From contig NZ_LMUH01000006.1 in NCBI RefSeq assembly GCF_009766105.1, positions 62,001-126,000 of the forward strand: DNA of 64,000 nt, read 5' to 3'. This document shows positions 36,473-45,225 of this stretch, one piece after another. Every line of letters starts with the position of its first letter. The stretch's first letter is position 1. The translations under genes were made by a program, and so were the position numbers. Under the pieces are notes generated by a model, which saw nothing but the letters and a program-made list of their open reading frames with translations, was not told the DNA's origin and searched no databases. The stretch is from Granulicella sp. S156 (GTDB lineage Bacteria; Acidobacteriota; Terriglobia; Terriglobales; Acidobacteriaceae).

Positions 36473-37423
36473 TTAGTGCGTGCGTTCGACGAGGTACTGG
36501 GCGAGAGACTTGAGCGGTGTTGCGGCATCGCCAAAGGGTTCGAGCGCGGCGAAGGCGTCGGCGATGAGCTCCGCTGCATCGTGTTTCGACTGCTCGATAC
36601 CGAAGACAGCGGGCCATGTTGCTTTGTCGGTCGCTGTGTCCTTTCCGGCGGTCTTGCCGAGCTCTTCGGAGGACTGGGTCATGTCGAGCACGTCGTCGAC
36701 GATTTGGAACGCAAGACCGGCTTTTTCGCCGAAGGTGCGGAGACGAGCGATGGCGTCTTCGGAGGTGCAGGCGAGCTTGGCTGTGCTGTTGTTGGCGAGG
36801 CAATGGCCGAGGCCGAGCAGGCCGCCGCAGACGATCGAGGTCGTGATGAGCGCGCCGGTCTTGGCGCGGTGGATGCGTTCGACCAGATCTGCGGTAGGTT
36901 TGTGGCCTTCACCTTCGATGTCCATGACCTGACCGCCGATCATGCCCGGAGGCAAGGCGCCACCGACACCGGTGCCGATGGCAAAGGAGAATTCGCGCAG
37001 GATTTCGACTACCGTGGCAGCGGGTGCGGGGAGCTGTGCGACCGTCTGGAAGGCGAGTGTCTGCAGCGCGTCGCCGGCGAGGATGGCCATGGCTTCGCCG
37101 AAGACGACGTGGCACGTTGGCTGGCCGCGGCGGAGGTCGTCGTTGTCCAGCGCGGGCAGGTCGTCGTGGATCAGCGAATAGGTGTGCACCATCTCGATGG
37201 CTGCGCCCAACGCAGCGGCACCTTCGGGGAGCGTACCGGCGACGCAGCGGGCGGCCTCCATGCAGAGGATGGGGCGCAGGCGCTTGCCTCCGGCGAAGGT
37301 GGAGTGGCGCATGGCGCGGTGAATCGAGTGGGGCTCGATGGTGGCTGCGGGAAGCAGGCGCTCGAGCGCGGCATCCGTAGCGGCGGCCCCGGTCTTCAGA
37401 ATGGATTGAACGTCGATAGTCAT
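36473..37423 (-). CDS. ispA: Short-chain polyprenyl diphosphate synthase (farnesyl-type)
   Basis: 316 residues. The first aspartate-rich motif DDLPALDNDD (87-96) is the DDxxxxD form of bacterial farnesyl/geranylgeranyl diphosphate synthases, and the second is DDVLD (243-247). GGKRLRP (45-51), KTG and the QIVDD region are intact. It would condense isopentenyl diphosphate with allylic diphosphates, and whether C15 or C20 is made cannot be told here. It starts 4 bp before the end of the large membrane protein gene region and is followed at 13 bp by the anchored protein. Confidence 0.88.
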   Translation of the reverse strand: MTIDVQSILKTGAAATDAALERLLPAATIEPHSIHRAMRHSTFAGGKRLRPILCMEAARCVAGTLPEGAAALGAAIEMVHTYSLIHDDLPALDNDDLRRGQPTCHVVFGEAMAILAGDALQTLAFQTVAQLPAPAATVVEILREFSFAIGTGVGGALPPGMIGGQVMDIEGEGHKPTADLVERIHRAKTGALITTSIVCGGLLGLGHCLANNSTAKLACTSEDAIARLRTFGEKAGLAFQIVDDVLDMTQSSEELGKTAGKDTATDKATWPAVFGIEQSKHDAAELIADAFAALEPFGDAATPLKSLAQYLVERTH

Positions 37424-37426
37424 GAG

Positions 37427-39154
37427 CTAATCTGCAATTTTACGCGAGCGGCGAAAGGTAAGTCCTAACAGAGCCAGAGCGCATGCGGTTATCGCCAGGC
37501 CGAGCTTCTGGTCGAGCGTGTACTGCCAGGCGATATCGAGGGTGGAAGCGCCGGCAGGCAGGGCGACGGCGAGCAGGCCGTCGTCCCGCTGGACATGCGG
37601 CGGAAGCTCGCTTCCGTTGCGGGTGAGGCGCCAATCCGGGAAGTCGCGGAGGTTGAGGATGAGTGTCTCGGGCTGCGGAAGTTGCAACGCCAGATGGTGC
37701 GGGGCCTGGGCCGATACGGTCTGCTCAGGGTCCAGGTCATCGGCGAAGTTGGGATCGGTATCGCCAAGGTTGGGCAGGGTGCCGGGGGCGAAGCCTGCAG
37801 GATCGGTGGTCAGCCAGTAGCCGGGATCGTTGCTGCGTAGAACGTCGTTGTCCGCGCCGTTCGGTGTGTATTCGTCCGTGGGCGCTACGCCATGGTGGGT
37901 GTTGAAGAGTGAGGCCATGGCAGCGGGGAGGTCTGTGTCATCGCAGGGCTGACGATAAAGGGTGATGCCGAGCAGCGAGAGCGCAAGGGCGCATATCGGG
38001 GCGGTGATCAGCATGGGTTTGCGGATGTTTTCGGCGCGAGGAAGCAGCAGCGCAATCGCGAAGGAAAGCACGGCGGAGAGGATGGTAAGCAGACGCCAGG
38101 GGAACTGCAGGAACGCCAGGTCTGGGAGGTGTCGCCAGAGTGGCGTGGAGATGGGAACCAGCAGAAAGGCGATAGCGAGAGTCAGGACAGCTAATGTTGG
38201 AGCGTGTTTGCGGCGGCTGCGAAAGAAAAGAGCCGCCACAGCACCTGCCGTCAGCAGCAGAAGAACGAGGGCTAGCAGGCTGGCGGTGTGCAGTACTGCA
38301 TTGTGCGCGCTGTCGACGGTGTGGGCGAAGAGGAAGTTATCCTCGAAGCGCATGTTTGGAATGATCGCCATTGCGATCTGGACGTAGAGGCGTTCGTAGG
38401 CTGCAGGCAGCAGATAGAACGCCGGCAGCGCCAGCCCAAGAGCTGTACCCGCAACCGTGGTGAGTAGCAGGCGAGAGGGTTTGAGAGCTTCAGGTTGGAC
38501 GGTTTCTCTGGAAGTTCGAAGGGAGGCGATGAGGCGCAGAATCCCTAACAGCGCGAGCATATAGCAGCCCATTACGGCTGCAGGAGCATTGGTGAGCCAT
38601 AACAGTGCGACCGGGATGGCGATGCCGCGTACCGTTGGCCGCTCGCGCAATGCGGCGAGCAGCAGCAGCGGGATCCACGCGGCGGCAAGAAGCTCGGCGT
38701 AGGCGGTGCGCTCGAAGGCGTTGAACAACATGTAGGGGTTCGCCATGTAGAGTGCTGCGGCGAAGATGGCGGCGTTCGGCGATGTGTACTGCCGCGCGAG
38801 ATGGTGCATCGCGAAGCCCGCGGCGGTGAGCGCTATCCAGGTGTAGATCGCGGGTGCGGCGGTGATGGGGAAGAGTATGGTGAGCAGCGCGCCGAGCATC
38901 CATGACAGCGGCGGATAGAAGATAAAACGCGGCTCGCCTGCGTTATAAGCTGCGGAGAACGCCCAGTGCGGATAGAGTGTGCCATGACGAAGCTGCTGGG
39001 CGGCATCGAGCCAGCTCTGCAGATGGAAGTCGAAGTCGTGTCCGCAGGAACAGCCGTACAGAATGAGCGGCAGGGTTATCAGCAGCGCCGTGAGCGGAAG
39101 CAGAATCAGCGGAAGGATGCCTTCCGTTGTCTGCCGATGTCGACTCTGCCCCAT
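37427..39154 (-). CDS. Large multi-span membrane protein, GT-C-like or YfhO-like
   Basis: 575 residues with about 11-12 membrane segments and a C-terminal periplasmic domain (about 440-550) followed by a last span. The first loop has a CSCGHDFDFHLQSW segment, where the acidic FDFH resembles the catalytic loop of GT-C glycosyltransferases. Related proteins are annotated as 6-pyruvoyl-tetrahydropterin-synthase-related or YfhO membrane proteins, and neither name gives a proven role. It sits immediately before the prenyl synthase gene (3-base gap), hinting at lipid-linked sugar use. Confidence 0.6.
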   Translation of the reverse strand: MGQSRHRQTTEGILPLILLPLTALLITLPLILYGCSCGHDFDFHLQSWLDAAQQLRHGTLYPHWAFSAAYNAGEPRFIFYPPLSWMLGALLTILFPITAAPAIYTWIALTAAGFAMHHLARQYTSPNAAIFAAALYMANPYMLFNAFERTAYAELLAAAWIPLLLLAALRERPTVRGIAIPVALLWLTNAPAAVMGCYMLALLGILRLIASLRTSRETVQPEALKPSRLLLTTVAGTALGLALPAFYLLPAAYERLYVQIAMAIIPNMRFEDNFLFAHTVDSAHNAVLHTASLLALVLLLLTAGAVAALFFRSRRKHAPTLAVLTLAIAFLLVPISTPLWRHLPDLAFLQFPWRLLTILSAVLSFAIALLLPRAENIRKPMLITAPICALALSLLGITLYRQPCDDTDLPAAMASLFNTHHGVAPTDEYTPNGADNDVLRSNDPGYWLTTDPAGFAPGTLPNLGDTDPNFADDLDPEQTVSAQAPHHLALQLPQPETLILNLRDFPDWRLTRNGSELPPHVQRDDGLLAVALPAGASTLDIAWQYTLDQKLGLAITACALALLGLTFRRSRKIAD

Positions 39155-39185
39155 GCTCTATTGTGACATTCGGATTTCTACGGCT

Positions 39186-39494
39186 TCAGCCTTGCTGCGA
39201 ATGTGCTGAAGAGACTGTTCCATCCATTGTGGAAGCATTGTCCGCCTTTGGCATGGCAAAGCCTTCGACGATCCAACCAGCGACCCACAAAAGTGCGCCA
39301 CAGACAGCAGGAAAGAAGCTTAGATACAGAACAAGTGGAATCGCAGTTCCAAGAAGAAAGTTAGAGGCTCCCATGTTGGCGGCGAAGTGCATCACGATGC
39401 CGATGACGATCGTAAGAACGAGGGTGGCCGTCGCGAAAAATAGGATGCCGCGTCCAACCCGTTGCATGCGTAAAGCGCCTTCACGAACGTTCAT
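39186..39494 (-). CDS. Small membrane protein
   Basis: 102 residues with two or three hydrophobic stretches (about 17-40, 44-65 and 60-76), flanked by a basic N-terminus and a polar Ser/Thr-rich C-terminus. No known family is recognised. It is located between penicillin acylase and the large membrane protein genes on the same strand. Confidence 0.55.
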   Translation of the reverse strand: MNVREGALRMQRVGRGILFFATATLVLTIVIGIVMHFAANMGASNFLLGTAIPLVLYLSFFPAVCGALLWVAGWIVEGFAMPKADNASTMDGTVSSAHSQQG

Positions 39495-39579
39495 GGCTAG
39501 ATTCCTCGCAGCGAAGTTACGGTCGAGGCAAGTTTACACCGGGTAGTTCCTCCATCGCCCAGTAATAACTGGGCAAAGA

Positions 39580-42500
39580 TCACGGTAAGAGTGTGAGTGT
39601 GTGGGTGGATTGACTGTCGTGCAGGGGCAGCGGCAGAGTCGTGCCCTTTAGCCAGGGTTCGAACTGGTCGAGATACCACGGGCTGGCGGGGTTGCCGGAC
39701 TCGCCTGTGGTGATGTTGCCAGTGGTCGCGTCCGGGCTGGCGAGGTCGGCGGTAAAGCGCTCGCTAGGGCCGAAGTGATGGCCAATGGCCCGGATGGTGG
39801 TTGCGTTGCCCGCCGTTGCGCGAGGCCCCGATCCGGTTGCGGTGCCGAGTATCCGGTCAAATAGCGGCGACATGGAGAAGAGGGGATGGTCGATCTCGGC
39901 TGGGTGCAGGGGGCCGAAGTGCCACGAGGACACGTCCGACGGCGCATGCGCGTCGTGCAGCGCTCGGACGACGGCTTCCGCCAGGAAGTCGTTCCAGTTC
40001 GCAAAGCCAGGTGGCAACCAGCGTGCTGGAGTGTGCGCGAGCAGGCTCTCCAGCGCATCAGCCTGTTCGCCCCACTGGTAGAGCGCGAGCAGCTCTTGTG
40101 GGCGGGCTTTGTGTTTGCCCGCTTTGTCATGTGCGGCGATCTGTGGCAGCAATAACATCGACCAGAGCTGAGTGCGCGTGGCGTTGATGATGGAGGGCGC
40201 GGCGGAGTCAGGGGTAATCTCACCGTTCCAGGAGCGCAGAATATCCGCGGTCTGGTGCAGGCGTTTTGTATCGTGCGAGAGCGCGGCCTGTGAGGCGTGG
40301 TCCAGGGCGTAGACGAGGCGCTGGGCGACGACACGATCGAACTCGGAGTGAACGTCGTTCTGGAGGGCGAGCATGTCGGCCGATGTCAGGCCGTTGCGGC
40401 CCGCAAGCAGCTTGTTGATGCGCTCCACGCGATACGGCGCTCCCCAGTCGAGGGCGATGGCGTAGGGATAGTCGTCAGGTGTGATGCGGGCGTTGGCAGT
40501 GGCGAGAAAGCCATTCGGCGGGTCGATGATGGCCGGTAGCTCGTTGTAGGGAATGTATCCCGACCACTGCTGCGTGGTGTCTTTGGCATCCACGGGTAAC
40601 GGCGAGATAGGGGAGCCGATGGTGTAGTCGATCACGGGTGCCGCGATGATAGGTTCTTCGTCCGGCTTTGTCGCTTCTTTAGGCTTTGGTTTGGGTTTGG
40701 GCTGGGGTTTTGCGGTGCGAGGCGGAACGCGCTGTCCACGGCGAACAGGGTGGAACGCTGTGTCGAGCATAACCGTAGAACTGGCTGGCCAAGTAGAGAA
40801 AAGCGGTCGCGCTTCCGCGCGATACCCCCGACGCAGAGCGCGATGCCAATGTTTGTGGCGCGCTTGGCGTCTATACCCCACCCTTTGCGCAAAGGCTCTT
40901 GGTGCTTCACTGCATCGTGCAGCAAAGGATGGGGGACCCGATTTGTGGCTCGCTGGGTTGTCTTCCGGTGTTATCAGACTTGCCTGTGGCGCATCTTCGG
41001 AATCATCTTCATCGGGCGGTGTGGGGCCTACAGGGACTGCTGGCGGGGCGGCGCGTGGATAGTGCACTGCGGGCCCACGAACCGGGATGCGTCCTATGGC
41101 GTGGTAGCCGATGTGTTTGTTGTCGTCGGCGTAGATGAGGTTGAGCGAGGGGCCGCCAAAGCTGGCGAAGGAGGCGACTAGGGAGCCGCTGTCGTTGGCT
41201 GCGTCAATATCGAGGAAAGGCGAGGAGACGTTGGCCGGGTCGTAGATGGTCCATGCCAGCGAAAGAGTGCGATGTTCAGAGGGAAACAACGGCGAGATGA
41301 TCGGCGTTGCCAGTTCGACGTTGCCGACTGTCTCCGTGGTCGTGAGTACGTCGAGTTGGATATCGCGGCCGCGGCGTACGCGGATGAGTTCGCTATGGTG
41401 TGCGACCGGCGACCAGGTGCCGTCGGCGCGTTCGAATTCGGTGCTCTGGCCGGAACCGCGCAGATGTTCGACGCGGATGTCCTGTACGTCGGCGCCGAGG
41501 TTGGTGAAGCTCCAGGCGACGTGCGCGTTGCGGCCGACGAGCACGAAGGGTACGCCGGGCAGCGTGAAGCCGGTGACGTCGAGTGTGGCGCCATGCAGGC
41601 TGGCCTCGTACCAGATGTCCGGCACGCTCAGCGAGAGGTGCATGTCGTTGGAGAGTAGAGCACCTCCCGAGGCCGAGCGAGATGCGGCAACTGCCCAGTT
41701 GTTCGAACCGGCACGGCAGTTCTCGCAACGCTGGCCGGGGAACTGCTGAGCTATGCGGAGGATGTCCTGCGGAGTTGCGAGGAGGGACTGCGAGCGGTCC
41801 AACGGAATCTGCTCGATCTCCGGCTTGGGGGTGGTCAGGTCCGTTGAGGGTTGTGAGGGCGGATGGTCACGCCATGAGCCGACTGGATAGAGGTCAGCCA
41901 TAAGCTCTGGCGGAAGATGGGTTGCGAGCGCTTCGCGCCGCATTTTGGTGGGGAACTCTGTCGACAGATCCTGGAACATCGCCAGAGAGACGAGCAGCGA
42001 GTCGCGAGGCTGCCAGGGGGCAGGCGTGTAGTGCAGGAGATGGAACTCCACCGGAAGACGGTCGCTGTTCTGTTCGAGGAACGCATTCACGCCGCGAGCA
42101 TAAGCTTCTAGCTGATGCAGCTGATCGGGAGGCAGGACGGCGATGGCCCGGTCGGCTGCAGCGCGAATCTGTAGTGTGCGTTGGGTGCGATCATGTTCGA
42201 CGAGGCTTGAGCCGAGGATCTCGGCAAGCTCGCCGGAGGCGTGGCGGCGGAGTGCGTCCATCTGCCACAGGCGATCCTGCGCAGCGACGAAGCCTTGCGC
42301 GAAGAGCAGGTCGTCGAGAGTGCCGGCCTGGATGGAGGGCACGCCCTGTGCATTGCGAGTCACCGTGACTGGTTGGCTGAGACCGGCAACGTGCAGCGTG
42401 CCGTCGATCTGCGGCAGCGCCGCATGCATGGAGTGGCGCAACCACGCGCCTAGCAGGCACAAGCCAACGAAAGCGATAAGGACCAGTACACCAAGTGCGA

Positions 42501-42717
42501 TAGAGATTTTACGCAAGGGGAGGCGTTGTAGAGCCCCCGGAGCAGCTTCACGACGCTGTCTGCGCAGTCTCTCGGTAAGTTTCGCAAAGGCTGAAGGGCG
42601 CTCGTGCTGCGGAATCGGCGCGCTGATATGGTCGCGACGAGTGAAAAGGCGTGGCCCGTCCTGCTCTGTATCGTTGCCATCGTGAGGAGTGGGAGAGTCA
42701 GGGGGAAGGAGAGGCAT
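39580..42717 (-). CDS. Penicillin acylase family protein with a large in-frame insertion
   Basis: 1045-residue member of the penicillin acylase Ntn-hydrolases, which cleave themselves before a Ser that becomes the nucleophile. A membrane segment near residues 65-90 anchors the protein. The cleavage site motif GSNNWAV has Ser338. Family sequence continues (WYEASLHGA, GRNAHVAWSFTN, and later YPYAIALDWGAPYRVERI). Between about 550 and 700 an insertion contains basic sequence and a Lys/Pro run, part of it encoded by a palindromic repeat (40876-40934). Related acylases hydrolyse acyl-homoserine lactones or beta-lactam side chains, but its own substrate is unknown. Confidence 0.88.
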   Translation of the reverse strand: MPLLPPDSPTPHDGNDTEQDGPRLFTRRDHISAPIPQHERPSAFAKLTERLRRQRREAAPGALQRLPLRKISIALGVLVLIAFVGLCLLGAWLRHSMHAALPQIDGTLHVAGLSQPVTVTRNAQGVPSIQAGTLDDLLFAQGFVAAQDRLWQMDALRRHASGELAEILGSSLVEHDRTQRTLQIRAAADRAIAVLPPDQLHQLEAYARGVNAFLEQNSDRLPVEFHLLHYTPAPWQPRDSLLVSLAMFQDLSTEFPTKMRREALATHLPPELMADLYPVGSWRDHPPSQPSTDLTTPKPEIEQIPLDRSQSLLATPQDILRIAQQFPGQRCENCRAGSNNWAVAASRSASGGALLSNDMHLSLSVPDIWYEASLHGATLDVTGFTLPGVPFVLVGRNAHVAWSFTNLGADVQDIRVEHLRGSGQSTEFERADGTWSPVAHHSELIRVRRGRDIQLDVLTTTETVGNVELATPIISPLFPSEHRTLSLAWTIYDPANVSSPFLDIDAANDSGSLVASFASFGGPSLNLIYADDNKHIGYHAIGRIPVRGPAVHYPRAAPPAVPVGPTPPDEDDSEDAPQASLITPEDNPASHKSGPPSFAARCSEAPRAFAQRVGYRRQARHKHWHRALRRGYRAEARPLFSTWPASSTVMLDTAFHPVRRGQRVPPRTAKPQPKPKPKPKEATKPDEEPIIAAPVIDYTIGSPISPLPVDAKDTTQQWSGYIPYNELPAIIDPPNGFLATANARITPDDYPYAIALDWGAPYRVERINKLLAGRNGLTSADMLALQNDVHSEFDRVVAQRLVYALDHASQAALSHDTKRLHQTADILRSWNGEITPDSAAPSIINATRTQLWSMLLLPQIAAHDKAGKHKARPQELLALYQWGEQADALESLLAHTPARWLPPGFANWNDFLAEAVVRALHDAHAPSDVSSWHFGPLHPAEIDHPLFSMSPLFDRILGTATGSGPRATAGNATTIRAIGHHFGPSERFTADLASPDATTGNITTGESGNPASPWYLDQFEPWLKGTTLPLPLHDSQSTHTLTLLP
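40876..40934. repeat. Palindromic repeat inside the penicillin acylase gene
   Basis: CCCCACCCTTTGC (40876-40888) pairs with GCAAAGGATGGGG (40922-40934) with one mismatch. Similar hairpins normally lie between genes, yet here the frame reads through, giving the basic segment around ARCSEAPRAFAQRVGYRRQ. Gene-family alignment would be expected to show a gap here. Confidence 0.7.
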
Positions 42718-42731
42718 GTGTTACTACAATT

Positions 42732-43829
42732 TTAGGCGATGAGGCTGTGAGCCTCCTGTTGAAGGTCGTGGGGTGCAGGCAATGGTTCCAGCGGTGGTTG
42801 CACCCCGGCGCGAGTGGTGAAGCGAATGATAAGCATGACCAGTAGCAGAGTGGGGATCACGAAGATGCTGCCTTCAGGACCGTCAGGTCCGCCTGAGAGG
42901 AAAGGTTTGCCTGCGGGGTGGGTTTGAAAGAGGCGTCCGGCGCTAAGACCGCCGCTGTCCGGAACGCCGTAGAGGAAGCTCTGCGCCCAGTCCCACGCCA
43001 TATGAAAGCCAATGGCCCACCAGAGCGAGCCTGTGCGCCAGAGAGCATAGCTGAAGGTGATGCCGACAAGGAAGACGGCGACGATACCCGCAAAGGTTTC
43101 GCCGGGGTTACCCAGGTGGCCAATGCCGAAGGCGATCGACATGATGACGGCTGCAGTCCAGAACGAAATGGCGCGGGCATGCCTCGGTGAGATACGTTCG
43201 GCCACGCCGAAGACACCGCGCGTAAGCGTGTATTGGAGATAGCCGCGCGCGAGGTACTCCTCGAGCAGGCCGACGACCAGAAACGCCAACAGCCATAGAA
43301 AACCATAGGTGGTAATGTCGTCGCCGCTGAGTATGCGCGAGTCGAAGACGAGGAAGTGGGCCGCCCGGAGGATGCCGACAAGCAACGAGAGTGAAGCGAG
43401 ACCCCAGAAAGCCCCGGTGAGGAGATCGAGAAGGCGCGCGCTGCCAATTCCGTACGCGGCGATACGGCGTCGTTCAAGGAAGGAGAGAATCGCTGCCGCG
43501 AGAGCCACTCCGAGCAGGTCAAGTCCTTCGCTGATGATGGTGTCGTCCACCATGATGGTTTGCGATGTGTGCGCCCCGGTCTTTTGCTCTGCGCTGTGGG
43601 CCTTGTGCTGCGCGATGGTTTGCCTGACGCGGCCCGTTGCCGCAAGTGCCGAGATGCGGGCAACCGCAGAGAAAACGAAGAAGAGAACGAGGAAGATCGC
43701 GATGCCCCAGCCGGCGCGCAGGCCAAAACGACCGAAGAGTATGCCATCGTCCGGGGATGTTCCCCCGGAATGCGACATCGGTGGATCGGGAGGGTCGATT
43801 GTGTTGCCTTGCCCGGAGATAGAGGCCAT
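42732..43829 (-). CDS. CPBP family intramembrane protease (copy 1)
   Basis: 365-residue membrane protein of the CAAX protease/bacteriocin-processing (CPBP, Abi) family. Motif 1 EEYLARGYLQ (EExxxR), motif 2 GIGHLGNPGE and motif 3 GFHMAWDW give the glutamate, histidine and aspartate or asparagine ligands of the putative metal site. About seven to eight spans after a polar N-terminus. ATG 43829 (MASISG) is used, and the upstream 13 residues are not needed. Paralogous to the next gene upstream, with strong identity around the motifs. Function (processing, immunity, or membrane-protein quality control) is not known. Confidence 0.82.
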   Translation of the reverse strand: MASISGQGNTIDPPDPPMSHSGGTSPDDGILFGRFGLRAGWGIAIFLVLFFVFSAVARISALAATGRVRQTIAQHKAHSAEQKTGAHTSQTIMVDDTIISEGLDLLGVALAAAILSFLERRRIAAYGIGSARLLDLLTGAFWGLASLSLLVGILRAAHFLVFDSRILSGDDITTYGFLWLLAFLVVGLLEEYLARGYLQYTLTRGVFGVAERISPRHARAISFWTAAVIMSIAFGIGHLGNPGETFAGIVAVFLVGITFSYALWRTGSLWWAIGFHMAWDWAQSFLYGVPDSGGLSAGRLFQTHPAGKPFLSGGPDGPEGSIFVIPTLLLVMLIIRFTTRAGVQPPLEPLPAPHDLQQEAHSLIA

Positions 43830-43933
43830 GATTTCTTTCTTTGGGGTGTGGTGATGTTGCGGCAACACGGGTGTAGCTGTGACTGCTTAGGCACAACTCC
43901 ATCCAAGGTGCCGTTAGGATCGTGCCGCAGATT

Positions 43934-45061
43934 TCAGAGGGCGGGAGCTGCCTCACCCAAACTGGACCGCGGCAACTCTTCCGGAAGATCCAGGGGAGCC
44001 AGCGGTGGTTGTTCGCCGGCGCGTGTGAAGCGAAGCACTACAAGGACGAGTAGCAGGATGGGGATGACGAGAAGGCTGCCTTCCGGTCCATCGCTCCCGC
44101 CGGAGAGAAGGATGTTGCCGACCGGATGGGTGTGGAAGAGGCGGCCGCTGCTGAGGCCGCCGCTGTCCGGGACCCCATAGAGAAAGCTCTGAGCCCAGTC
44201 CCATGTCATGTGGAAGCCGATGCCCCACCACAGAGAACCCGTCCGCCAGAGCGCGTAGCTGAAGACGATGCCGGCCAGAAATACCATCACAATGCCGATA
44301 CGGTTTTCACCTGGGTTGCTGAGATGCAGGGCTCCGAAGACTGCCGACATGAAGAAGGCTGCGATCCAGAAGGCGATGGCACGGGTACGCGTGGATGAAA
44401 GACGTTCAGCCAGACCAAAGACACCGCGGGTGAAAGTGTACTGAACGTAACCGCGGATGGTGTATTCCTCCACCAGCCCAACCAGGAGGAAGCCGAGCAG
44501 CCACTTTGCTCCAAAGACAAGGATGGCAGCGCCTGCCAGTGCCCGTCCGTCAAAGACAAGCAGATGGAACCCACGGAGGAGGATCACAAGAAACGAGAGT
44601 GTCGCGAGGCCCCAGAACGCACCCGGAAGGATGTCGCGGAGATGAGAATGGTCGATGCCGTAGACGGCGAGCCGACGGCGCTCGATGCGGGAGAGAACCC
44701 AGGCAGCAAGACCGAGAGCGGCAAACTGGACGCCTTCCCCAAGAACCATAAACTTTGGAGTCATGTCAGAGGGAGACTCCTTGGGTTTGGTTGCGGGCGC
44801 GCCTGAAGGAGCTTTCTGCGCTGTTTTGGCCTGCTGCATCTTCGTGACGGTTTCTTTCAACTTGCCACGCGCTGCCAGGACTCCGGCCCCAAGGATGAGG
44901 GAGAAGATCAGGAAGAGCGATACGAAGATGGCGATGCCCCAGCCGGCGCGGAGGCCGAAGCGGCCTATGAAGATGCCATGCGCCGACGAGCTCTGCACCG
45001 GTGACTGTGCCAGGGAGTCATTGGGAACGGAAGATGTGTCGTGTTCGGGAACCGGGGCCAT
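43934..45061 (-). CDS. CPBP family intramembrane protease (copy 2)
   Basis: 375 residues, paralogue of the neighbouring copy on the same strand. Motifs are EEYTIRGYVQ, ALHLSNPGEN and GFHMTWDW, and the SFLYGVPDSGGLS segment is shared by both. N-terminal region (about 1-60) and the Lys/Pro loop after span 1 are divergent. ATG 45061 has CAGGAAG upstream. The tandem arrangement implies gene duplication followed by divergence. Functional role is unknown. Confidence 0.82.
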   Translation of the reverse strand: MAPVPEHDTSSVPNDSLAQSPVQSSSAHGIFIGRFGLRAGWGIAIFVSLFLIFSLILGAGVLAARGKLKETVTKMQQAKTAQKAPSGAPATKPKESPSDMTPKFMVLGEGVQFAALGLAAWVLSRIERRRLAVYGIDHSHLRDILPGAFWGLATLSFLVILLRGFHLLVFDGRALAGAAILVFGAKWLLGFLLVGLVEEYTIRGYVQYTFTRGVFGLAERLSSTRTRAIAFWIAAFFMSAVFGALHLSNPGENRIGIVMVFLAGIVFSYALWRTGSLWWGIGFHMTWDWAQSFLYGVPDSGGLSSGRLFHTHPVGNILLSGGSDGPEGSLLVIPILLLVLVVLRFTRAGEQPPLAPLDLPEELPRSSLGEAAPAL

Positions 45062-45225
45062 GATTTCTTCCTGTGCTCTGTGAAGATGTTTGCAGCGTAA
45101 TCGGATAATACGCGCGAAGACCTGCAATAGTTCCTGGCAGCTCAGCTATGCTGGTTATATTCTTACGGGCATTTTGAGCGATTCTACCTGCTGTGGGACC
45201 GCTCTAGCCAGAAGGTCGTTTTCGC

